Positions 34,847 through 46,640 of a DNA stretch of 64,000 nt are shown here, piece after piece. Positions within the stretch are counted from its first letter, which is position 1. Each line of letters starts with the position of its first letter. Origin of the DNA: Coprinopsis marcescibilis (Eukaryota > Basidiomycota > Agaricomycetes > Agaricales > Psathyrellaceae); contig ML210146.1 in assembly GCA_004369085.1 (NCBI GenBank), positions 1,116,001 through 1,180,000 on the forward strand, in the 5' to 3' direction. Both the position numbers and the translations under genes were made by a program. The notes under the pieces are model-generated. The model ran no database searches. It was given only the letters and a program-made list of their open reading frames with translations, and was not told the DNA's origin.

Positions 34847-37800
34847 ATGTCTTTCTTCTCCAGAAAGAAACATCAGCCACAGCAACAAGCCCAGGCCCCG
34901 AACGTCACTGTCGCCCAGACTCCGAGCCAGGCACTTGCACAACTCAAGCAAGGCAACGGGAGCATAGCTGGGAGCAATGATGGCCATACGGGCAGTTTGA
35001 AGAATGAGAGTGCGTTGGATACGTGAGTAAAGCCAGCTTATCAACAACCACAAGCCCTCATTTTCTTATCAACTCTAGTGCTGGCAGCAATAACATCATG
35101 CAACGGCCGCTGAATCAATCACAGCGCACAGCGAGCCCTCAGCTGTATGCTCATCAGGCCTCGCAGCAGCCAACAGCTGGCAGCCCGGGCCCTCAGCAGC
35201 AGCAGCAGCAACAACAACAACAACCTCAGCGACCAGGTTATCCATGGTCGGTCCGACAGCTCAATTTACTTCCACCTGCGGTCCTTCCAAAGCCAGGCGC
35301 CGTGCCACCCTCCTCCCCCTCACCGTCGCCCTTCCCACGCTATGGCCACGCCTTGCCCGCCAACCCAACCAGCTCTGGCGAGCTTTACCTGTTTGGAGGC
35401 TTGGTGCGAGAATCCCCGAAAAACGACCTATACGTCATCCAATCCAAAGACAATTCTGCTCAATTAGTCCAAACTGCTGGCGAACCTCCCAGCCCCAGAG
35501 TCGGCCATGCTTGTGCATTGGTGAGCCAGGTGCTGATTGTGTGGGGTGGTGACACAAAGATGGATGGCGGGGCCCCAGCACCACCTGCGCCAGCTCGCTT
35601 GGGTGGAGCTCGTCTGGGGGATAAGCTGGACGATGCGCTTTATCTTTTGAACATCTGTGAGCCTTCAAGTTTTGTTTTCGTTGCGGCATGCTCTAACTGT
35701 GTACTAGCTCTCAAAGAATGGACAAGAGTGGTCACCACTGGTCCCAGTCCAGTAGGCCGCTATGGACATGCGGTCACAATGGTCGGATCCAAGTTCTTTG
35801 TCTTTGGCGGTCAAATCGACGGGGAGTTTTTCAATGATTTGTGGGCATTCGACCTTAACTCGCGTTAGTGATTCAACATCTTTGATTACACCCGCACTAA
35901 TTTCGTGTGCTCGCTTTTCTTCCTTTACATTTACCCTTGCATTTGTTGCTGATCATTTGCCTGATAACCATCACGATGTTAATGGTTTGCCAAACTTCAA
36001 CAATCGGCGACATTCGACTCTAAAAAACAACATTCACACTCTGTGTAGTACGGACGCGAGCGACTTGGGAACTCTACGAACCGTCAACGGCGGATAGGCC
36101 TGCGCAACGAACGGGACATGCATGCATCACGTATGAAGACCGAATTATCATGTACGTCCTCTTATATTTTGTCGTTCATGCCTTTTCTTTCGATTCCGCT
36201 TGTGCCTGATGGAGAAGTTGTCCATTTTGGGCTTGATTAAATGCCTCCTTTTTTCCCCCCCCCCCCCCCTTTTTTTTTTTGGGAGATCCGTCCACATACT
36301 TAATCTATCCTTTTGTGCGTCTAGCTTTGGTGGAACCGATGGGTCCTACCACTACAACGATACTTGGTCATTTGACCTGAAAACCGGACGTTGGACAGAG
36401 CTTCAATGCATCGGATTCATCCCATCACCAAGAGAAGGACATGCTGCTGCCCTTGTCGATGACGTCATCTATGTCTTCGGCGGACGAGGTGTCGATGGAA
36501 AGGATTTGAACGATTTGGCGGCGTTCAAGATTTCAAGTAAGCGTCAGATTTGAGCCATTTGTACACTGGGCTTAATGGTCAGCAGATCAACGATGGTACA
36601 TGTTCCAGAACATGGGACCTTCACCAAGTGGTCGGTCGGGGCACGCTATGGCAGCCCAAGGGACGCGGGTTTGGGTACTTGGTGGAGAGAGTTTCAGCCC
36701 ATCCAAGGGTGAAGACCCCAACAGTTTCCACGTTTTGGACACCAGTGAGTTGGCTCGGTTCCCAATTCAGTTCGGTGTTGACACAATTATGTAGAGCACA
36801 TTCGGTATCCTGATCCCAATCGAGGTCCACCTCCACCAGCAACCATACCTGCCGCCCAGCAAAACACTGCTCGAAAACCTTCGCTGACAGGTGGACTCGG
36901 TGGTGCCCCATCCCCACAACAGATTTTGGCACAAAATGCTGTAGCAGCCGCGAATGGTGTCCGTTCAATGTCACCCGCGATCGAGCGAGAGAGTTTGGAG
37001 GATCCTCGTCGGGCCATGTCACCAGCTGGTGGTCGCCAGATGAAACCCAACGGTACAACTCAGTCGTCTCAACTTTCCCAGCAGGTACCCGTCGCCTACA
37101 ACGACCCAAGCGGCAAGGGCAAAGCGCCCATGAGACCGAGGAGAGAAGATGAAGGAAGCTACGACGAGGCCTACAATACCGGAGCAACTGAGCGTGGAAT
37201 CTCACCAGATCAAACAGAACAAATGTCGGCTAGGGCTAGGAGTCCACAGGCCCAATACAACAGCGTAAATCGTGCGGTTTCGCCAGAGCAGCAACAATCC
37301 CAGCAGCAACCAATAATGACCGTGGTCAATGGCGCCACGGGCCGCTCTTCTCCTGCGGTTGGCAACCAAACTGGTCGTGCTTCTCCCCTTACTACCGGCA
37401 GGGCCTCCCCGATGGCTACCGGTCGGGCCTCGCCCGTTGTTGAGAGAGGGAAACCCGTCCAACCCCCCGAGGGTTACTACGCTCAGCAGCAAATCGCTGC
37501 CCAGCAAGTGAACGGGTACGCTAGACCTGGATCACGAACACATGGAGGCGGAGGCTCCGTTGGGAATGTCGCTGCAGACCTGCTTCGAGACCTAAAAGCA
37601 AAAGACATTGAAATCGAGGGGATGAAACGTCAAATGGCCTGGTTGAAAGAAGCGCTGGCAAAAGCTAACAAGGCTGGATTTATCGCAGACGAGACTGACG
37701 ATAGCCCCGACCTTGCAAGGTCATCTCCTTTGGATGAAGTCAATGAAGGGAAGTACGGCGAGTTGATGTTGCGATTCAAACAGTTCAAAGCTCAAGTTCA

Positions 37801-40096
37801 GGTGAGAAAAAGTGTTTTTCCAGCAAAGGAACTTGACTGAGTTTGACCTGTAATGTGTAGGCGGCAATGGTCGAGCAAGCGAAGCAAACCTCCGAAAGAC
37901 TGGCTGAGGCGGAACGCGGTAAAGCAAACGCGGCACAAGAGTCTGCTTGGTACCGCGCCAAACTCACTGCGGTTGAATCAAGCAATGAGGCAGAAGGAAG
38001 CCGGATGGAACGAGATCGGATCATTGAACTCGAGCGCCACCTTTCTGCCCTAATGAACGAGAGGTGGACCCAGGATCGGGCTATTCGAGATCTGAAAGAC
38101 TCTTTAACATTGCACAACAGGCTCTATGAACAATCAGAAGCCCGAGCAAACGAGGCGATCCAGCACTCGGAAAAGTCGGACGAAACATACAATCGTACCG
38201 TTCAGCTCTACAACGACTTGCTGGACCAACATGATGCCCTGGAGATCAAGCTTCGAGATGCCAACGACAGGCTTCTTCAGCAAACCTCGTTATTGGAACA
38301 GCGCGAAGCCGACGAAGTTGGTCTTCGTGCTCAAGTCGACGAACTTTCACAATCCAAAGATCAACACATCCGCGCGTTGGAGCAAGCTCAAGCAGCGTTG
38401 CTCGCCTCAACATCTCGCACCGAAGAACTCGAACACCAGACTCAACGTAGCACTGAACGAATCCGTGTTCTTGAAGCTGACCTGGTCGATACCAAGAGCG
38501 ATTTGGAAAAGAAGATAATGGAGGAGCAAGCTCTTCAAGAGCGTTTGACTGATGCCGAGAATGCGTGGGCCAAGTCCCGTGAAGAGGCTGACTCTCTTAG
38601 GGCGCTCACTACAGGTGGGCTCGGGGAGTTGCTGGACACCCATCGCGGCCTCAAAGCCGATGAGGACCGTATGCTTCGTGGACACGCAGACAAACTACAA
38701 GCTGTTGAAGCAGAAGCTCAGCAACTTAGGCTCTTGCTTCGAGAAGCTCAGAGGCGCGTCGATGACGCACACGAAAAACTGGGAGAAGAACGCCGGCGCA
38801 ACCAAGAGCACGAGCTCGGACAGTTCCAACTGCGTTCCCAACTTATCAACATACGCGGCCAACTCACCCGAGCAACCTCTGAGACAGGTCAACTCCGAAA
38901 GGAGCTCACAGAAAAGGAGAATGCTCTTATCGAGAAGGGCAAGGAGATTAGTGATGCTGGCGTCAAGCTCGCTGTGTTCCGCGGCTATGCATCCGAGAAC
39001 GGAGTCTCAGTGGAAGAGGATGATCTGCGCCCGACAACCCGCGCAAATGGCTCCGCATCCCCAGAGGCCATACGCGAGTTGGAAAATCGATTATTGGAGA
39101 TGGATCGTCAGCAGGAAACCTTGCAACGGGATTTGTCGGAAGCTAGTCGAAAGCATCGGGAAGCCGAAGCACAAGTCGCCGACCTTAGGAACCAAATCCA
39201 ACAAGTCCGTTCGACCCCATCCACCAATGGGAACTCAAACGCCGATTCCCGCGTTCTAGAAGTCGAAAGGAAGTTGGACGAAACGGAGCGCACCTACAAG
39301 GAGCGGCTGCACCAGATGGAGGAAGACTACCAGATTGCCGTGCACTATGTCAAGTGAGTCACCGACAAATCATTACTATCCTTGTGTTAACCTATCTCTT
39401 CTTTCTAGGGGCACCGAAAAAATGATGCGTAAGATGCGCGACGAATTGACGAAGCAGAAAGCCATCAATCAGCAACTACAGTCTGACTCTGAAGGTCACA
39501 AGCGTTCAGGATCTCGTAGCGTTAATGGGCGCAGTACGCCATCAGAAGATGACTCTGCTCTCCGTGTTCAGTTGGTCGATGCTCAACGACAAGCTCAACG
39601 CGTGCAAAACGAAAACAAGGAACAGCGACAACGCTTGGAAGGCTTGGAGAAGGACATCACACTTCTGCGGGAGAGCCTCATTTCGTCCCAGCGCGAGTCC
39701 GACGATCGTCTCATTCAAATTGGAGAATTGCAGCACGAAATTGAACGACTCAAGGCATCGCTCGTCGTGACTCGGGGGCACCAAGATGAGACCCTGCTCG
39801 AGAAGCTCAGCAGCGAAAACACTACTCTCCGCCGCGAGAACGGAGAGCTGCAGCACAAGATTCGGTTACTCCTCGAAGTCGACCAACCAGGCTTCGGGCA
39901 ACGCCCTATTTCAGGCGTTTCAGGTCGACGCATCAGCACATCAAGTTCGGAAAATGCTCTAGCTTTTGAACACCTTTCGAATGAATTGGACGATTGGCAA
40001 CGACAGCTCGCGAGTTCGATGAGCAATCGACGACCGCTGAGCGATTTTGATTCTACACCCACTGGACCCGAGCGAGCGAAGTCTCCCCGGTCATAA
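34847..40096 (+). CDS. Kelch-repeat/coiled-coil cell-end marker (Tea1/Kel1 family)
   Basis: Start [14 protein letters not shown] at 34847. After a disordered Gln/Pro-rich stretch come six or so kelch repeats with blocks such as [100 protein letters not shown] and [11 protein letters not shown] Ser/Pro-rich middle follows with near-identical GRASP units (about 37375-37440: [23 protein letters not shown]). About 700 residues of predicted coiled coil rich in Glu, Gln, Arg and Leu run to the end. The order kelch - linker - coiled coil is that of Tea1/Kel1, which ride microtubule tips and mark growth poles. Stop TAA about 40094-40096. One intron (36152-36324, 173 nt) is unusually long and holds a homopolymer tract. 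Confidence 0.88.
35194..35223. repeat. CAG/CAA repeat (10 Gln)
   Basis: Five CAG then five CAA codons in the N-terminal disordered region of the Tea1-like gene; likely polymorphic in length. Confidence 0.8.
36249..36280. repeat. Homopolymer pyrimidine tract T6-C15-T11
   Basis: Inside the 173-nt intron 36152-36324 of the Tea1-like gene. A run of 15 C followed by 11 T is far outside the local composition. Its exact length is sensitive to sequencing error, but it is intronic and leaves the reading frame intact. Confidence 0.85.
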
Positions 40097-40307
40097 CATT
40101 CGTTCGTTCATTTATCTTAATTTTGTATATACCCAGCGTGTCCTCCACATTCGTTTGGATCCTGTTATAATACGTATCTGCTCTTTATGCTTCACCTCCA
40201 ACTTGGTACTACTTAGTTCTGACATTCAAAATTATATAGCCTTGCCATTGTTACGCCCAGATATTACGACTATTTATAAAATCATTATCATTGTTCCGCC
40301 GATATCA

Positions 40308-43300
40308 TCATGATTCGTTAGAGGTGGCTGTAGCCTTTTGTGTCCATTCCATAGCCTTTTGTTTGACAAGGTCAATACCCTCATCATCGCCCAAGCGCTT
40401 CTCAAAGGTAAGCCATTTCTTGAAGAAAGACTTGGCCTTGTGGCTAGTCATTTTCAGGGCAAGAACTCTTTCAAACAAGTTGCTAAGGAAGCACAATTAG
40501 CAATAGACCTGTAAAATTACAGTCGAACTTACCGGATGGCTTCGATATTTCGCTGAACTCCCTCCATGTCCATGTAAACGGACCAAAGGTCCCATCGTTT
40601 AGGATGCGAATCAATGATGCCCTCGAACAATGTCCTGCCACGCTCAGCTTCACCCATCTTGTACTCAAGTTGGGCAAACCGGGAGATCATTTTGAGGTCT
40701 AAGGAGCGTACCTTCAGCAACACGTTCACAATGAAAAAACGGACTGTGCGACTTACGCTTTCTCTTTTCAAGACTCTGCAAACTTCTTGGCAATAACTTT
40801 CTTGCCTCTTCTAGCTTCCCAAGTTTAAGATAATGCTCTGCGAACAGCGCCCACACTTTGCAGCTTTTGCCGAACTTCTTGCCAGTACGCATAAATTGCT
40901 GTTCTGCTTTCTAAAAAAACCCCGTCTTCATGAGCATCTGCTTCAAAAATGGCAACATAACCCTCTTACCTCTGTGTTCCCTGACTGGTCAAAAATAGCA
41001 GCCAAGCGAAGATGAACCGTTTTCGAATCGTTTGCTCGAGCGGCCTCTTTGAAGACCGCATCTAGTGACTCTTCCGTTCCATACACGTTTTCAAGATTGA
41101 GCATGGCTATCCAGACGTTCAGCCGCTCTTGCTCTTCCCTGAAGTTGATGGTTTTGATTGCTCTCTTTCCAATCTCTCGGGCCTTGTCAATCTCGGATAT
41201 CTGAAGCTGGAAAGACATGTACTGGATCCAGAGGTATGAAGAGTTTGGCGATCCCAACAAGAGCCGTTCGAAATCAGAGTTGGAATCTGGCAATTTCGTG
41301 TGCAAATCCGCTGTGAGATCCTGCTGTATTTCTTTCTTCCGTCTCCTCTTCCTTTTCGAGTCATCGCCATCTTGCCTCTCCTCGTCCGAAGATGCGGCCC
41401 CATCACTGTCGTCCTCAGATCCCTGAGTTTCGTCAAACCACTGGAATCCTTGGCTAAGTGACAACGAGGGAATTGCCTTGGACTGGGCGTCGTTCGTTGC
41501 CAGCGATGGGGCTGCCAATGCGGTACTGTCGAGGTCCACTTCCATCGCGTCGTCATCGCTATCCGAAGCATCGTCATCGCCTGAGGCATCCTCGCCTTCC
41601 TGCTGGGACTGGGCATCGTCATCTTCGCCTTCGTCGTCTTCATCGCTCACTGCTCCGAAGGTTTCAGGTGGTTCAGCATCGCTACGTCCTTCGTCCTGCT
41701 CGAAATCTTCTGCGTCGAAAAGAGACGGCTTCAAGCTAAGCGAGATACGGTTCTTATCTATTCTGAGAACAACAGCTTTGACACGATCGGATATTCTGAA
41801 CTGGCGAAGCGCCTCATCGACATCCGCATCAGCGTTGTCCGAGATCTACACCGAAGTTTTAGTCGAGAACCTCAAGAACGAAAGGCGCGAAGTACACACC
41901 TGTGACTTATGGCAAAGGCCGTGGACCCTAGTCCCTTCAATGTCGACGAACAGCCCATAGTTTTCGATACGCTTGACGGTGCCGTTAACCTTTTGGCCTT
42001 CCTTGACACTGTCTCTCGTGGATGCTTTCTGTCTTGACAGGTCTCCTGTCTTGAACGTCATCTCCACTTGGTTGCGCTCAGCATCAACACTGTTTGATTA
42101 AAGTAAGTTAACAATAAATGAACATGTAATAGAACATACCTAAGCACCCGGCCCTTCACCAATTGGTTTTCCTTGAACTTTGGCTTCCAGTCTTTGACGA
42201 ACTTGATGCGAACCAGATTAATAGCACGCACGGTTTCAAAAGCACATGCCTACTCACCTCGTCAAACAGTTCACGAATCTGAACACGAGCATCGATTCCA
42301 CGGCCGATGGTAACAAAGAGGCCATGCTCTGCAATGTTCTTGACGAACCCTCGCACAGTGTCGCCAACATTAACGTCCGACAAGTTTTTGATTTCCCTAT
42401 CCACGATGTTATGCTGCCTGTTTGGATGTAACCTTGAGTTTCGAGTGGAGAGGACTACTTGTCGTTTCCCGGGATCGATGCTGATAACTGAAGCCATGGC
42501 AAGGGTATCGATGGCAGGGAATGCTTTCTCAGTATCATACTCGTCAGAGGTATCCGTTGGATGCAGGATGCCGCCGATGTGGGATGTGATCTTAATCAGC
42601 GTGCCATTTCGCGTATGCCGTGTAATGCGACCTCCGACATGCTGGCCGACGACAATCGTGTCGAAGGAGAGTTGGCCCTTAGCAGGTAGACTCGGGCGGT
42701 TTTGCGGCTTGTTTGCGACAAGGACAAATGATTTCTCCACATTCTTCGTGACCACGATGAGATCTTCCAAAACCTCCCCAGGTTTGACGGACTTGTGTAT
42801 CTGGGCGGGCGACAGTTTCCGGTGGTTGGCCAAATTCTTGATCGACAGCAGTGCACGAACCCCGGTGTCTTGCAATGTTAGGATAACATGCTCTGCATGA
42901 AGTTCAGAGACTACTCCGTTGACAACATCGCCGATTTCGACTGCGTTGGCGTCAACAAGAGCTGGCTTGTTAATGGACGCTTGTAGGATGCTGGCAACAA
43001 CGCGACCTTCCTCCACGTTGATAGATGTTATTCGAGCACGAACGACTCTACCAACAGGGAAGGCATCCTTGAGTTTCACGTTGGGTACGTCACTGAGAAT
43101 AACGACAGTTTGTCAATTAAATCGATACATCTTCAGAAAGAGAGTCTAACCTCGCTTCCTTCAGAGACACGCTCGCCTTCAAGTTGTTGAAGAATTCAAT
43201 CATGAGATGCTTGTCAAAGACTCTGAAAACAACACCATTTGCAACTTGGCCCACAAGCAAATCCTCGATATTGGCAAGGACCGGCAAATCAGACTCCAAC

Positions 43301-45373
43301 AGAGTTTTCTTAGCACTTAAAGCGATTCTTTTCCTCTCTGGATCGACAACCAGAACCTAAGGAGAGTGTAAATTACGTGTCCGCAAAGAAACCTAAGTCA
43401 CGAACCTTGCATTTGATGGAATTTCCTGCCTTGAACCTCCGCGTAGGGTGTTTCAGTTTGATGTCCGCAAAGTGATTAGGCCAGATAACGCCATCGATGT
43501 TCCCAGACAGCGACACAAAGATTGCAGAGTCGGACACACTCTTGATAGTGCCTTTCACTATCTCGCCGACCTTGAAGTCCTCGAGTTGCAGGAAACTTTG
43601 TTCAAAAATCGAAGATTTCAACGAGAGCTGAAGCAGTCCATCAAACATATGGTATCCCGTAACGCGCGCTCGGTGTAGGGTTCCCACTTTCCAAGGGCCG
43701 GACGTCGTCAAGCTTGGGACATGGTCGTCCGATATATGGGAAATCTGAAACGCGACAATCAATTATATTGCCAACGAGAGGTATATTGTTCCACACACGT
43801 GCACAAATCCTTCCAGCCCAGGTGCGGCTTCAAGGAAAAGACCTCGTTCAGGCTCCACCTTGGTGACTTTCGCAGAATCCAGGACGTAACCCAATGGATA
43901 AGCTTGTTGAATGCTAGAATCTCCTTCCAAGATGCGATCACCGTCCAACTGGGTCAAATGCTCAGATAATGCGACCGCAAATCGAGGTGGATCCACGGAG
44001 TGTTGATACAAAACTCTGCCCTTGACCTTTTGACCAACTTTGACAGCGTTTTCGCCTTTGCGAAGATGAATGCGGTCGACGGTACCGTCAAAGAAACCGA
44101 GCAGCTGGAGACGAACTCCGTCGTGGCCAATGTCGGTAACGAGAGCTTGAACCAGGGAACCAGGAATAACACTCGTGACTGAGGATAGTTCTGACGACTA
44201 TGGAAATAGTTTTGCGTTCAACATTGTTGTGAGGTGGTTTGGAAACGGACTCACTGCAGACTTCCTGAATGTGGATGGATCCGCGGTCACGGTGCATGTC
44301 CGCTTGTTTGGTGCCAACTTTGAGACCGTGACGTTGACAAGTTGACCAACGGAAAGCCTTCCAGAGCCAAGACCAGAGTCCTTGAATGAGAGGAAGCCGT
44401 CAACGTTGAGAACGCCAAGGTTCAGGATGTAACCATGATCCTCAACGCTTCTAACAGCGCCGGTTAACGTCTATACCAGGCAATCAGATGGGTCACAGCT
44501 ATAACGAACGACAACTTACGAAACCAGCTTTGAGATCGTCACCTCGAACACCCTCGTTTACCAACGGAGGAGATAGTGAGAGCTCGACTCTTGTGCACAG
44601 TTTTGCGAGTTCGTGCCTAGACTTGTATAGCCCAGTTGGGTCGCTAGAACCTGGCGAGAGTGTCGCAGAAACCACTGCTCTGATGTATTGTCCGACGCTG
44701 AACATTTGACCAAGGTCAGGAATAGACTTCGCGGGACCTTCCACCTCTGAGTCATCTTCTTCGTCAGAGTCTTGCATTTCGTCATCTTCTTCGGACCGTT
44801 CGAGTCGTTGTGTGTATTCGGGGGAGATGTTAGTAATTGGAATATGAGCCAAAAGTTGATTTGGCAGAGAGACTAGCAATGTTAGAGGAAGGATACCGAC
44901 AATTTGTCCCATAACCTTCATTCCAACTGTAAGCCTCTAAAGCTAGGGTCAGCGGATGAAAGCACGAGTAAGAGGACAAAAAGCAAATAACCTTGTAGTT
45001 GAGATGTTCAATGCGAATTTTGTCATTTTTGCCGTCCTGTTTAGATTTCTCTGAAGAAGCCTTCTTCCTTTTCTTGGTTTCTCGAGTCTGTCGACGACAA
45101 TATGAGTGGGAATCAGGGTTCCAGCACAATGACTCGCACCTTGAACAGCTCGTCCTCGGCTTCCTTCGCGCCCTCTGCCCTTATAGTCTTGACCTCCAAC
45201 GCCGTCAGATTAGAGCCTCCACCTCTTGGAAAGTCGATTTCCTCTGCGTTCAGCAGTGAGCTTTGCTGAGGCGGTTGATGAGTTTGTTTTGCATCGTCGC
45301 CATCTTGGTTTTTGCGCTTCTTCGCCGTGTGAGAGGTTGATCCGTCCTCGAGAGCACGCTTTTGAGAAACCAT
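40308..45373 (-). CDS. RRP5: rRNA biogenesis protein Rrp5 (S1 repeats plus HAT/TPR repeats)
   Basis: Nucleolar scaffold needed for both 18S and 5.8S rRNA maturation. The start at 45373 gives MVSQKRALEDGSTSHTAKKR; a basic N-terminus leads into a long array of S1 RNA-binding domains. Examples are VGQYIRAVVSATL, EVGDVVNGVVSELHAEHVIL, GQHVGGRITRHTRNGTLIKI, VGDTVRGFVKNIAEHGLFVT and GQKVNGTVKRIENYGLFVDI. An acidic linker (about 41400-41700, Asp/Glu/Ser) separates these from C-terminal HAT repeats: PNSSYLWIQYMSFQLQ, ERLNVWIAMLNLEN, CKVWALFAEHYLKLGK, KRWDLWSVYMDMEG and KAKSFFKKWLTFEKRLG. Stop 40310-40308. The S1 array followed by HAT repeats is diagnostic. Divergent from SF3A2 with 195 bp between starts. 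Confidence 0.95.
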
Positions 45374-45452
45374 GAGAGTGGGGATTGACTTCAAATGTCA
45401 AGCCGTCCTCCTTGAACAATGTAGCAGGATTTTTTTGATCGGTGGATTAAAC

Positions 45453-45496
45453 GGGAAGCCTTGGCGCCTTCCCAATTAGTCAGCTTGGCCAAGCTG
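45453..45496. promoter_or_regulatory. Two palindromes in the RRP5/SF3A2 divergent promoter
   Basis: cagcttggccaagctg (45481-45496) is a perfect 16-bp palindrome. Eight bases upstream, gggaag (45453-45458) and cttccc (45468-45473) form a second dyad around a GC-rich centre. Both lie in the 195-bp gap between the two start codons and may bind dimeric factors. No named motif was recognised. Confidence 0.5.
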
Positions 45497-45568
45497 TCGC
45501 GTTCTCGAAACTTTGGTCACCATCTTGCTTCCGTCCATAACCTCCCTGACTGCTTCAAAAACCAATAA

Positions 45569-46449
45569 ATGGGTAGGTGAACGAACTACATAGTATATTG
45601 ACCTGATTGCTTATATACCTCACTCTTAGATTATCAGGTTAGCACCCGCTTCAAACCTTCAGGTTTAACATTTGACTGAACCTTTCTCCAGAATCGTGTC
45701 GGTTCAAAGTTCGGTGGTGGTGGTGTTGCTGGCGCCTCAGAATCTAATGTCGACAGACGAGAGCGGCTGAGAAAGCTTGCCTTGGAGACAATTGATCTCG
45801 CCAAAGTGCGCAATCCTTTCCATGATTCTTCCCGCGCATAATTAATCCTCGCTCATCCATATAGGACCCATATATTCTGCGCAATCACCTTGGATCGTTA
45901 GAATGTCGTCTTTGTTTGACTCTGCACACGAATGAGGGATCCTACCTAGCTCATACGCAGGGAAAGAAGCATCAAACTAACCTTGCACGTCGTGCGGCAA
46001 GGGATGCAAAGGACACCCAACTAATGGTTGCTCCCACACAAAGCAACATCCAACGCAAGGTTTTCTTGAAGATTGGACGACCGGGGTACCGTGTCACTAA
46101 AGTACGGGACAGGGATACTGGAAAAGAGGGCATGATGGTACAAGTGCATTTGCCTCAAATTAAGGCCGGAGTTACCCCGCGGAGACGGTTCATGAGTGCA
46201 TGGGAGCAGAAACGAGAGGCGCCTAACAAGGCATATCAGTACCTCATAGTACGCCCTACTATTCTCTCATTTGAAACATTATTTAACAACATCTAGGTTG
46301 CTGCTGAACCATACGAGACCATTGCTTTCCGAATCCCAGCACGGGAAATCGAGGACGAAGCCGATGACGCTGGTTATTGGAACTGGTCGCATTGGGACCC
46401 TGACACCAAGCAGTACAGCTTCCAGTTCATGTTTAGATTACAGTATTGA
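45569..46449 (+). CDS. SF3A2: Splicing factor 3A subunit 2 (SF3a66/Prp11)
   Basis: Component of the U2 snRNP SF3a complex. The body is unmistakable: RVGSKFGGGGVAGASESNVD, RRERLRKLALETIDLAK, the matrin-type zinc finger LECRLCLTLHTNEGSYLAHT followed by QGKKHQTNLARRAARDAK, KIGRPGYRVTKVRDRDTG, RRFMSAWEQKREAPNKAYQY and AAEPYETIAFRIPAREIED. No in-frame ATG exists in the exon carrying RVGSKFG. The start is recovered as ATGG (45569-45572), intron 45573-45629, micro-exon attatcag (45630-45637), intron 45638-45691, then AATCGT. The result is M-D-Y-Q-N-R-V-G, the expected family N-terminus. The protein ends soon after FQFMFRLQY, stop 46447-46449, without the long proline-rich tail of animal SF3A2. Confidence 0.93.
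45630..45637 (+). other. 8-nt micro-exon of SF3A2
   Basis: attatcag, flanked by ...cactcttag and gttagc. It joins to ATGG upstream to give Met-Asp-Tyr-Gln. Both flanking introns are 57 and 54 nt, normal for this genome. Confidence 0.8.
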
Positions 46450-46640
46450 TAATCCTACTCGTGTGCGTGTACATTACATAGACATTTTAATTTTATGCTA
46501 TATCCCAGATATGCTACAGGGTCCAAAGGGTATGAAGGGGCTGGACATCTAATAGTGAAGCGATAAAGCAGGCGAAAGTCAAATACAACAAAGAAAGCTT
46601 GGTGCGAGACGGAAATACAATATGCAAAAAAGCAGAAAGA

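Noticed and set aside
34538..35053. Minus-strand open frame of 171 codons over the leader of the Tea1-like gene
   Set aside because: It overlaps the true start and exon 1 of the kelch gene, has no domain signal and includes the pyrimidine-rich leader in antisense.
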